This document shows positions 1 to 5,971 of a DNA stretch of 16,914 bases, one piece after another. Origin of the DNA: JAVHQB01 sp049299915. Lineage in GTDB: Bacteria > Patescibacteriota > Minisyncoccia > UBA6257 > JAVHQB01. The position numbers and the translations under genes were made by a program. Numbering within the stretch: the first letter of the stretch is position 1; every line of letters starts with the position of its first letter. The notes under the pieces were generated by a model. The model was given only the letters and a program-made list of their open reading frames with translations, was not told the DNA's origin and did not search any database. The DNA lies in assembly GCA_049299915.1 (NCBI GenBank), contig JBAQYG010000008.1, positions 1 to 16,914 on the forward strand. The letters are read 5' to 3'.

Positions 1-153
1 AGGCACTACTCCCCCGAATTTTTTATGAACTTTAATTTGACTAGAAATAACACTGGCTATTTTTTTAAAATGAGGTTCCTTCAAATCACCCGTAGCTTCT
101 ATAAGAGCTATGGCCGTATCATCACAAGAAGTTTCTATTCCTAGAATAAACAT
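1..153 (-). CDS. tsaD: TsaD, tRNA threonylcarbamoyladenosine transferase, N-terminal fragment
   Basis: This is the first 51 codons of TsaD; the gene runs off the left edge of the window. TsaD is the ASKHA-fold subunit that transfers the threonylcarbamoyl group onto A37 of ANN-decoding tRNAs (t6A). What is seen: the protein opens MFILGIETSCDDTA, the hallmark first strand and phosphate loop of the Kae1/TsaD/YgjD family, followed by SVISSQIKVHKKFGGVVP, which also matches the family. The metal-binding HxxxH motif lies outside the window. The ATG at 151-153 has no Shine-Dalgarno sequence but is preceded by an extended -10 promoter. It lies 61 bases downstream of metK in the same direction. TsaC, the partner that makes the threonylcarbamoyl-AMP substrate, is encoded at 9669-10259. 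Confidence 0.93.
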   Translation of the reverse strand, partial: MFILGIETSCDDTAIALIEATGDLKEPHFKKIASVISSQIKVHKKFGGVVP

Positions 154-188
154 AAAAAATAAAAAATTCAGCTAGTAGAATGAATTCT

Positions 189-197
189 ATAATAGCA
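189..197 (-). promoter_or_regulatory. Extended -10 promoter for tsaD
   Basis: On the minus strand the bases read TGCTATTAT, an extended -10 element (TGn plus a TATAAT-like hexamer, 5 of 6). There is no good -35 hexamer at 17 bases. The predicted transcription start is near 182, giving a leader of about 30 bases before tsaD. The element sits just after the metK stop, so tsaD can be expressed independently of the metK riboswitch. Confidence 0.45.
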
Positions 198-214
198 CAG
201 AATTATCCTTGCCT

Positions 215-1183
215 CTAGCGTTCCCACGAAAAATTGTGACCAAAAGAGCCCCAAGCGGCCACCTTCTTATAAATAGGACGTAAGAGATTAAATCTTTTTA
301 TAATGGCTGATGGACGTAAGTCATAACCTTCTATGTTTTTAATCCTGCCATCACATATTACTTGGGCCATTAAGGGTTGATCGTAGCCTATAACATAAGC
401 TAGACGTACTAGAACTTCATGGGCTTTATATTTTTTTAAATAATCCAAGGCAATTTTTCGAGCCATATAGGCACCACTCCTATCAACTTTAGAGGGGTCT
501 TTCCCTGAAAAAGCCCCTCCACCTACTGGTACCCTTGGACCATAACTATCTATTACAATTTTTCTTCCTGTTAAGCCAGTATCAACTTCAAATCCTCCGC
601 AATTCCAATCTCCAGCTTGATTAGCATATATATTATCAGCCTTCAATTTGTTTTCTTTTAAAAATAGTTGAATAAGTTTTTCTAGATTTTCTTTTTTAAT
701 ACTTTGAAAGCTAGCAACAAGAGAAATTATTTTTTTATCACTTAAAGTAATTTGAGTTTTACCATCAGTAGGATTTCTTTTATAAATAAATTGGCACAGA
801 CTTCTTGCTAAATAATATTCTTGAGGAATATAGGCTTTATTTTCATCACAAGCATAGCCAATCATTATCCCCTGGTCTCCGGCGCCACCATTATCTACGC
901 TATAGCTAATTTCTGGACTTTGTCTAACTACATTCTCTATTATTTTGTATTTGCTAGCTTCTGGGCCCGAAAGGTCATGTACAATCAATTGGTAATTAAT
1001 CCGAGCCTTGCTAGTAATTTCTCCCATAAAGACTATCTGATTATGACCACCCATTACTTCTATGGCTACTCTGCTTTTTTTATCTTGTTTTAAGCAAGTA
1101 TCTAAAACTACATCCGCTAATTGGTCACAGATTTTATCGGGATGCCTAGGGCTTACACATTCGGCTGTATAGATTTGTGTCAT
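215..1183 (-). CDS. metK: S-adenosylmethionine synthetase (MetK)
   Basis: Makes S-adenosylmethionine from methionine and ATP in the cytoplasm. At 322 aa it is about 60 residues shorter than E. coli MetK (384 aa). Conserved motifs are present in order: HPDKICDQ at 14-21 (catalytic His14, metal-binding Asp16), GEIT at 54-57, GGAGDQGIMIGYA at 99-111, GLTGRKIVIDSYG at 203-215, and the phosphate-binding GGGAFSGKDPSKVDRS at 221-236, ending with RPIYKKVAAWGSFG. The segment usually written NPTGRFVIGGPxGD is diverged here to NQAGDWNCGGFEVD (188-201), although the adjoining GLTGRK is intact, so I infer an active enzyme of a diverged CPR-type branch. The ATG has no Shine-Dalgarno sequence. The leader carries a SAM-I riboswitch and a terminator, so the gene is very probably repressed by its own product. 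Confidence 0.95.
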   Translation of the reverse strand: MTQIYTAECVSPRHPDKICDQLADVVLDTCLKQDKKSRVAIEVMGGHNQIVFMGEITSKARINYQLIVHDLSGPEASKYKIIENVVRQSPEISYSVDNGGAGDQGIMIGYACDENKAYIPQEYYLARSLCQFIYKRNPTDGKTQITLSDKKIISLVASFQSIKKENLEKLIQLFLKENKLKADNIYANQAGDWNCGGFEVDTGLTGRKIVIDSYGPRVPVGGGAFSGKDPSKVDRSGAYMARKIALDYLKKYKAHEVLVRLAYVIGYDQPLMAQVICDGRIKNIEGYDLRPSAIIKRFNLLRPIYKKVAAWGSFGHNFSWER

Positions 1184-1213
1184 ATAAAATAATAAAAATT
1201 AATAAGACCAATT

Positions 1214-1238
1214 AAAAAAGCCACCTTAAAGGTGACTA
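1214..1238 (-). terminator. Rho-independent terminator in the metK leader
   Basis: On the minus strand AGTCACC, loop TTTAA, GGTGGCT forms a 7-8 bp stem (one G-U pair) followed by a run of T. It lies between the SAM-I aptamer and metK, the position expected of an expression-platform terminator. Its 5' arm can partly pair with the 3' strand of aptamer helix P1, so the two folds compete. Confidence 0.8.
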
Positions 1239-1257
1239 AATTATATTTCCATATATT

Positions 1258-1355
1258 TTTTATCATTCCTCTAAGGGATAGATTTAGCACTTTATCTTTA
1301 AGACAAGTTGCTGGCGGTTCATTGGGCTATTTCCCTCCCCGCTCTCTTGATAAAA
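1258..1355 (-). promoter_or_regulatory. SAM-I (S-box) riboswitch controlling metK
   Basis: Read on the minus strand, the leader matches the SAM-I aptamer consensus. P1 is an 8 bp perfect helix (TTTTATCA at 1355-1348 with TGATAAAA at 1265-1258). It is followed by the conserved core ATCAAGAGAG, GGGGAGGGA, GCCCAATGAA and CCGCCAGCAACTT, then the conserved AGTGCTAAAT and a short P4 hairpin (ATCCC TTAG AGGAAT). In the known mechanism SAM binding stabilises P1, which frees the downstream terminator to form. Here the terminator is at 1214-1238, and metK, a SAM-producing enzyme, follows. A weak antiterminator (P1 3' strand TGATAAAAAATATA with TATAATTTAGTCA) can be drawn with bulges. The call rests on the primary-sequence consensus and helices; the ligand is inferred from the family. 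Confidence 0.93.
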
Positions 1356-1375
1356 CTTTTTAAATTGTTGCAACT

Positions 1376-1384
1376 AATATATCA
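1376..1384 (-). promoter_or_regulatory. Extended -10 promoter for the riboswitch-metK transcript
   Basis: The minus strand reads TGATATATT, an extended -10 (TGn plus TATATT, 5 of 6). A weak TTTTCA lies 18 bases upstream. The predicted start near 1369 is about 14 bases ahead of riboswitch helix P1, so the aptamer would be at the very 5' end of the transcript. The element sits in the gap after the glyQS stop. Confidence 0.5.
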
Positions 1385-1421
1385 CTAATTCCACTGAATT
1401 GAAAATAAATTTGATTTTTCT

Positions 1422-2819
1422 TTATTCAAATTTACTTATAAAATAATTAGCGAGTTCATTTATCGCCACCCTATCTTGTTTCATAGTATCTCTATCTCTC
1501 ACTGTTACTGCCTTATCATTAAGAGTCTCGAAATCTATGGTAACGCAATAAGGAGTGCCTATTTCATCTTGTCTTCTGTAGCGTTTACCAATGCTTTGGG
1601 TTTCATCATAATCACAGGTGTATTTTTTAGCTAAAATCTCAAAAATTTCTTGAGAGACAGAACTTAATTCTGTTTTTTTAGATAGGGGTAAAACAGCAAT
1701 TTTATATGGGGCTAGAGTCTTGGGCAATTTTAAAACAATTCTAGAAGCGTCTTCTCCCTTGGCATCGGGCACAGCTTCTTCCGTGTATGAATTAGCGAGT
1801 ACTGCTAGGAAGGTTCTTTCTACACCGAAAGATGGCTCTACTACGTGAGGTAAATATTTTTCACCCGTTTCTTCGTCCGTATAAGTCATTTCTACGCCAC
1901 TGGCAGTTTGATGATTTTTTAAATCAAAATCGGTTCTATAGGCTAGACCATAAAGCTCGCTCTGGCCAAAAGGATATTTGTATTCTATATCGACAGTTCT
2001 TTTAGAGTAATGAGCCAAAGCTTCTTTTTCTATTTCATGAAAATGCAAATCTTCGTCTTTAAGGCCAATTAGTTTGAGCCAAGTTTTAATATCTTCTAAC
2101 CATTTTTCAAAAATAGCTTCCCAACCAGTGGGCTTAATAAAATACTCTATTTCCATCTGTTCAAACTCACGGGTTCTAAAAATAAAATTACCTGGAGTGA
2201 CTTCGTTTCTAAAAGATTTTCCAATCTGACCTACTCCAAAAGGAATTTTCTGTCTAGTAGTATTTAAAATATTTTTAAAATTAATAAAAATACCTTGAGC
2301 TGTTTCTCCTCGAAGATAAGCCAATGATTTATCATCTTTAATAACACCTAAATGAGTTTCGAAAAGAAGATTAAAGCTTCGTGCATCTGTCCAATCACTC
2401 TTTCCACAATTAGGACACTTCAATTTTTCTTGGGTAATAATATCGGAAAGTTCCTGCAAACTTTTACCACCTATATCTATCTTCAATTGTTCCTCTATAA
2501 GATTATCGGCTCTGAAGCGACTATGACAGCTCTTACAATCTACCAAGGGGTCGTTAAACACTTTGACGTGGCCACTCGCTTCCCATACTTTAGGATTTAA
2601 GATTATAGAACTATCCAGCCCAACCATATCCCTACGGCTGGTAACAAAAAAATTCCACCAAAGTTTTTTGATATTATTTTTGAGTTCTACTCCAAGGGGT
2701 CCATAATCCCAAGCATTGGCTAAGCCACCATAAATATCGGAACTTGGATAAACAAAGCCTCGGCGCTTAGCCAGGTTCACTATCTTATCCATCGGGCTCA
2801 TTTGAACGTTTTCTTCCAT
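1422..2819 (-). CDS. glyQS: Glycine-tRNA ligase, single-chain dimeric type
   Basis: Charges tRNA-Gly with glycine using ATP. It is the homodimeric class II type (465 aa), not the two-subunit GlyQ/GlyS enzyme of E. coli. What is seen: an N-terminal segment with YPSSDIYGGLANAWDYGPLG at 24-43, typical of the family; a zinc-ribbon-like pair CKSC (95-98) and CPNCG (135-139); motif 2 with FRNEVTPGNFIFRTREFEQ at 203-221; motif 3 with GVERTFLAVL at 332-341; and a C-terminal anticodon-binding domain (about 370-465) containing IGKRYRRQDEIGTPYCVTID. It starts 15 bases after the stop of the surface-protein gene and is probably cotranscribed with it, since there is no terminator between them. No Shine-Dalgarno sequence precedes the ATG. 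The downstream metK has its own promoter. Confidence 0.96.
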   Translation of the reverse strand: MEENVQMSPMDKIVNLAKRRGFVYPSSDIYGGLANAWDYGPLGVELKNNIKKLWWNFFVTSRRDMVGLDSSIILNPKVWEASGHVKVFNDPLVDCKSCHSRFRADNLIEEQLKIDIGGKSLQELSDIITQEKLKCPNCGKSDWTDARSFNLLFETHLGVIKDDKSLAYLRGETAQGIFINFKNILNTTRQKIPFGVGQIGKSFRNEVTPGNFIFRTREFEQMEIEYFIKPTGWEAIFEKWLEDIKTWLKLIGLKDEDLHFHEIEKEALAHYSKRTVDIEYKYPFGQSELYGLAYRTDFDLKNHQTASGVEMTYTDEETGEKYLPHVVEPSFGVERTFLAVLANSYTEEAVPDAKGEDASRIVLKLPKTLAPYKIAVLPLSKKTELSSVSQEIFEILAKKYTCDYDETQSIGKRYRRQDEIGTPYCVTIDFETLNDKAVTVRDRDTMKQDRVAINELANYFISKFE

Positions 2820-2834
2820 AGAATAATTGAATAA

Positions 2835-4592
2835 TTATGGCCTGACTATACCATCTCCCAAACCAAAGCTCAAATCCGATAATGGTATGTCAGAAGTTTT
2901 TAAAGCAGGCAGACTAATATTATAATTTTCTTGAGTAAAGGCATCGGTTGCTTGAATACTGGTACTACCCATGAAGTCTATAGAAGAATTAACATCTGTA
3001 AGAGACGGTTTAACAGCTACCTGAAAAATTCCTTCCATCGCTTTAGTAATATTGCCACTATTGGCAGCTACTATGGGAATCGTCCAGGAAACTGTGCGAG
3101 TAGCTTCGTCATAGCTAGGAGCATTAGTGCCATAATTGCCAGCTACTTTATTGGTAAAGTATACTTCAGCAGGTAAAACAGAACTTACCTTTACATCATT
3201 TAAATTATTACTGAAGTTTTTGATCTTCCAATGAACAGAAAAAGTAGTTGTTTGGTCAGCTCGCAGTGGCACTGGACCGCTATTAGCAAAATTAGAAATA
3301 ATGTCTCTATAGAAAACTGTTTGAGTTAAAACGGGCTGACTATTGATTTTAATATTCACTTCGGCATTAGCAGCTAAAGCACCTAAATCTTCAACAGTAT
3401 TATCGGTGGTCGCTTCGCCAACTATAGAAAGGAGGAAGTTTTGATCAGTATCTTTTTTAATGGGATAGGTAGTAGTCACTGGTAAAGAGAAATTAAGGAT
3501 GCCTTCTCCCCCAGGTTGAACGATTAAAAGCGAAGGTGTGTTACCACTATTCCAGATAAGAGTTTTATTCTTGGAACTAAAAAGACCTTTTCCTGGCTGG
3601 ATCTTTTTGAAATCGAACATAGTTCCATCGAAAGTCATTTTAATAACAACGCTTTTGATGGCTTCAGTGTAATTATTTTTATAATGGACTTTCACATCCA
3701 ACTTATCCCCTAAGTTAGCGTTAATAACCTGATTGTCATTTACTAAAATATCAAAGGCCAAGGGGTTCTGAACTAGTTGAGTGGCTAAACTATCATTCTT
3801 GCCTAAAATCACAGAGCTACCTCCAAAAATAGTTTTTAAAGAAACTACAATTTTTTGAGTAGAGCCTTCTGTCCCTTTAAAAATTCCTTTAAGGTTGATT
3901 ATACCCTGTCCTCCGGCTGGTAAGTTACCTATATCCCAAGAATTACTACCAGTGGTTGGTCTGGGATTAGATTCTGCTAAAATAAAATTTTCTGGCCAGA
4001 TAACTTCTAAAGAAACTTTCTCCATAGCCTGAGGAGAACGATTTTCCCAACGAAGACTTATGGGGACAGCTTGGCCATCTAAAACTTTTTGAGGGACATC
4101 TCCTTCTAAGACAAACAGAGAATCTCTTAAAATAACTGGAATATTATCCGTTATTTGGAAGGGAGAAGTAATACCACTTGCTTGATATCTTAAAACAGCT
4201 TTAAGCTCTTTAGCACTTCTGGGCTCGCCTACGATTAGAAGTTCTATGGTTTTATCAAAAATACCCCCTTTTTCCACTTCCCCAAGATCTAAACCTACTT
4301 TTGACACATCGGGCTTTTCAGACCATTTCACTCCTTCGGGTAAATCAATACTGATATAAGCATTTTTAATAGAGAGACGTGTTTGATTTTCAAGATGAAG
4401 CGTATACTCATTAACCGAACCAGCTTCAACAGAATTGGGACCTTCAAAATTAAAACTCACTCCCCTGTTCTGAAACACTCGCCATAGGCCAAAACTAGCA
4501 AGGCCTATTACGAGAGTTATTGCTATACCAATGGCTATTCCTACTGGAGAAATTTTTGGATGAACGTGATGAACAATCTTTGTTTCAGACAT
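2835..4592 (-). CDS. Membrane-anchored multi-domain surface protein, DUF11/CARDB-like beta-sandwich repeats
   Basis: A 585 aa protein with a short cytoplasmic N-terminus (including HHVHPK), one transmembrane helix at about 16-37, and a long extracytoplasmic region. That region divides into about four domains of 105-150 residues (roughly 45-152, 155-275, 276-425, 426-575). Each has the DUF11/CARDB-like pattern of an asymmetric start such as VEAGSVNEYTLHLENQT, followed by a phrase like AYISIDLPEGVKW, then LGEVEKGG or IGNLPAGGQG, then a transition to the next strand. Such domains form Ig-like beta sandwiches and usually act as structural stalks or adhesive surface modules. No enzymatic motif is visible and the specific role is unknown. 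The ATG follows a good promoter, and glyQS follows 15 bases after its stop. The family assignment is by eye. Confidence 0.85.
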   Translation of the reverse strand: MSETKIVHHVHPKISPVGIAIGIAITLVIGLASFGLWRVFQNRGVSFNFEGPNSVEAGSVNEYTLHLENQTRLSIKNAYISIDLPEGVKWSEKPDVSKVGLDLGEVEKGGIFDKTIELLIVGEPRSAKELKAVLRYQASGITSPFQITDNIPVILRDSLFVLEGDVPQKVLDGQAVPISLRWENRSPQAMEKVSLEVIWPENFILAESNPRPTTGSNSWDIGNLPAGGQGIINLKGIFKGTEGSTQKIVVSLKTIFGGSSVILGKNDSLATQLVQNPLAFDILVNDNQVINANLGDKLDVKVHYKNNYTEAIKSVVIKMTFDGTMFDFKKIQPGKGLFSSKNKTLIWNSGNTPSLLIVQPGGEGILNFSLPVTTTYPIKKDTDQNFLLSIVGEATTDNTVEDLGALAANAEVNIKINSQPVLTQTVFYRDIISNFANSGPVPLRADQTTTFSVHWKIKNFSNNLNDVKVSSVLPAEVYFTNKVAGNYGTNAPSYDEATRTVSWTIPIVAANSGNITKAMEGIFQVAVKPSLTDVNSSIDFMGSTSIQATDAFTQENYNISLPALKTSDIPLSDLSFGLGDGIVRP

Positions 4593-4626
4593 AAATTAAG
4601 AATATAAAAGAGATATTATACTTCCT

Positions 4627-4655
4627 ATTATAACTTAAAAATTTTACCTAGCCAA
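4627..4655 (-). promoter_or_regulatory. Sigma-70-type promoter for the surface protein-glyQS unit
   Basis: On the minus strand TTGGCT, a 17-base spacer and a perfect TATAAT. The -35 sits just past the recO stop. A second TATAAT lies 12 bases further downstream (4615-4620), but its -35 is poor. The predicted start near 4620 gives a leader of about 28 bases without a Shine-Dalgarno sequence. Confidence 0.6.
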
Positions 4656-4662
4656 GGAAACT

Positions 4663-5313
4663 CTACTCAAGGGAAGGGATATCTTTAATAATTTTAGTAA
4701 ATATGGTATTCCAACTCTTAAATTCTTTTTGCCAATATTTAGGAAATTCTGTTTTTTCAAAAAATTTTAAAGCTTCGGGGAAATTTTTCTTCTGGCAGAG
4801 GGCCAAAAGCCATTTGGCAGTTAATCTATTTTCTAACAATAATTTATTCTCCTCTAAACCATAGCCCAAAATATTTACCAATTTCACTATAAAATAATAG
4901 TAAGCCAAATGTTTTTGCCAAAGAGAAGAATCTTTTTTTGCTAAAACTTCTTCTGTGTCTAAAAAGCCTCCGATAAGTTTAAAGATTTCAATATCTGGTT
5001 CTGGGGCTAAAATAAGCTTATTGGCTAAATCCATTCCTCTTAGGGCTAGGTTAAGAGAAGTAAGGTTTCCTTTGATTTCCAGGTACTGGGCATCTGATAA
5101 GGCACTCGTCAGTTTAAGGGTTTGACCCTCGACTAAAGAAACTGAGGCTTTGGCTGGCCTCTCTAAATATCCACTAAGTTTGGCTAAGGGTTTCCTAGCT
5201 CCTTTGGCGACAAACTCGATTTTGCCATATTTTTTACTGAAAACAGTGTAAACTCTATCGAAGTCTCCTTGATTACGACTTTTAAGAACGTAGACGAGGG
5301 TATTCAGTATCAT
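4663..5313 (-). CDS. recO: DNA repair protein RecO
   Basis: RecO works with RecR (and RecF) to load RecA onto SSB-coated single-stranded DNA, and anneals complementary strands. What is seen: an N-terminal OB-fold signature MILNTLVYVLKSRNQGDFDR, then VYTVFSKKYGKIEFVAKGAR, then the LSGYLE segment, followed by an alpha-helical C-terminal half, 216 aa in all (family usually 230-250). The Cys-rich zinc site found in some RecO proteins is absent. I place the start at the ATG at 5311-5313. A longer frame beginning with TTG at 5331 adds MWYSRF, which the family lacks. The chosen ATG lies only six bases after an extended -10 element, so the mRNA may be leaderless. Sequence identity to well-studied RecO proteins is low, so the call rests on the N-terminal pattern and length. 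Confidence 0.82.
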   Translation of the reverse strand: MILNTLVYVLKSRNQGDFDRVYTVFSKKYGKIEFVAKGARKPLAKLSGYLERPAKASVSLVEGQTLKLTSALSDAQYLEIKGNLTSLNLALRGMDLANKLILAPEPDIEIFKLIGGFLDTEEVLAKKDSSLWQKHLAYYYFIVKLVNILGYGLEENKLLLENRLTAKWLLALCQKKNFPEALKFFEKTEFPKYWQKEFKSWNTIFTKIIKDIPSLE

Positions 5314-5319
5314 AAACCT

Positions 5320-5328
5320 ACTATACCA
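5320..5328 (-). promoter_or_regulatory. Extended -10 promoter abutting the recO start codon
   Basis: The minus strand reads TGGTATAGT, an extended -10 (TGn plus TATAGT, 5 of 6), six bases before the recO ATG. There is no -35 match at 17 bases. Transcription would begin at or within a base or two of the ATG, which predicts a leaderless message. Confidence 0.5.
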
Positions 5329-5365
5329 CAAAAAAAGGCAAAATTACCCCTTCTTTCCCCCTCTA

Positions 5366-5395
5366 TTGACAAAAATATGGTACCCGTGATAGCAT
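5366..5395 (+). promoter_or_regulatory. Promoter for the 3D-domain gene
   Basis: A perfect TTGACA (5366-5371), an 18-base spacer and TAGCAT (5390-5395, 4 of 6). The predicted start is near 5402. It is the only plus-strand promoter in this stretch and is divergent from the recO promoter, about 40 bases away. Confidence 0.5.
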
Positions 5396-5404
5396 ATGAC
5401 TAAT

Positions 5405-5427
5405 AGCTCCCACTAAGGGAGTTTTTT
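5405..5427 (+). terminator. Promoter-proximal hairpin with T6 tract (attenuator-like)
   Basis: CTCCC, loop ACTAA, GGGAG, then TTTTTT; the stem extends to about 7 bp with the flanking AG and TT. It lies directly downstream of the predicted start of the 3D-domain transcript and 27 bases before its ATG. The T run is on the plus strand only and no plus-strand gene lies upstream, so it cannot be the terminator of a preceding gene. It may be an early attenuator or a 5' stabilising hairpin. Confidence 0.5.
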
Positions 5428-5453
5428 GATTGCCCTAATTTAAATTATGTTTT

Positions 5454-5921
5454 ATGGAGGTTTCCTCTATTATAGACACACTTAAACAAGCAAATCTCAA
5501 GAAAATCAGTGTTTTAGGCCTTTTAGCCGCCTTCTTATTGGCTAATATCTGGGTTAAACCAGCCCTTGGAGACTGGCCACCCGACCAAAAGGGAGAAAAT
5601 AACGTCGTTTTTAAGGAAGTAGAAAAAGTGGCAAAAACCATGAAAATAGTGGTTACCGCCTACTCTTCTACTGAAGCCCAAACAGACGACACTCCTTTTA
5701 TAACCGCTTCCAACACTCTTGTTAGAGACGGTATTATAGCTTCCAATCTATTACCCTTTGGAACTAAAGTTAGGTTTCCTGAGCTAAATCCTAAAAAGAT
5801 ATATATTGTTGAGGATCGTTTAGCTCTCAAGAATAGCCATAAGGTTGATATCTGGTTTCCTAGCGTTGAATCTGCCTTAGACTTTGGCGTAAAGGTATTA
5901 ACAATGGAAGTTCTTCCTTAA
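5454..5921 (+). CDS. Secreted or anchored 3D-domain protein (peptidoglycan-related)
   Basis: A 155 aa protein with an N-terminal hydrophobic helix at about 17-38 (signal or anchor, preceded by KK), a short linker, and a C-terminal 3D domain at about 63-155. The domain has the expected order VTAYSS (67-72), TDDTPFITASNT (77-88), DGIIASNLLPFGTKVRF (92-108), IYIVEDRL (116-123), KVDIWF (130-135) and ALDFGVKVL (141-149). The conserved aspartates are at 78/79, 121 and 132. 3D domains share the double-psi beta-barrel of MltA-type lytic transglycosylases and occur in Rpf-like and YuiC-like cell-wall proteins, so muralytic activity is likely but not proven. It is the only plus-strand gene between 1 and 15677. 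The ATG at 5454 has no upstream Shine-Dalgarno sequence; a GGAGG overlaps the start codon itself. A bidirectional terminator follows. Confidence 0.88.
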   Translation: MEVSSIIDTLKQANLKKISVLGLLAAFLLANIWVKPALGDWPPDQKGENNVVFKEVEKVAKTMKIVVTAYSSTEAQTDDTPFITASNTLVRDGIIASNLLPFGTKVRFPELNPKKIYIVEDRLALKNSHKVDIWFPSVESALDFGVKVLTMEVLP

Positions 5922-5935
5922 GATTTCTATTCATT

Positions 5936-5966
5936 AAAAAACGACTCCATTCGAGTCGTTTTTTTA
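5936..5966. terminator. Bidirectional terminator between convergent genes
   Basis: AACGACTC, loop CATTC, GAGTCGTT, flanked by an A tract on the left and TTTTTTT on the right, so both strands give a stem followed by a T run. It serves the plus-strand 3D-domain gene and the converging minus-strand membrane-protein gene. Confidence 0.85.
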
Positions 5967-5971
5967 GTGCA

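Noticed and set aside
4615..4620. Second TATAAT upstream of the surface-protein gene as an independent promoter
   Set aside because: No usable -35 at 16-18 bases and no TGn extension; the neighbouring TATAAT with TTGGCT is better.
5314..5331. TTG start giving recO six extra N-terminal residues
   Set aside because: The added MWYSRF is not family-like, and it overlaps the -10 element; the ATG at 5313 matches the RecO N-terminus.
5435..5641. Minus-strand open frame over the start of the 3D-domain gene
   Set aside because: Antisense shadow of a well-supported coding region; composition is not protein-like.
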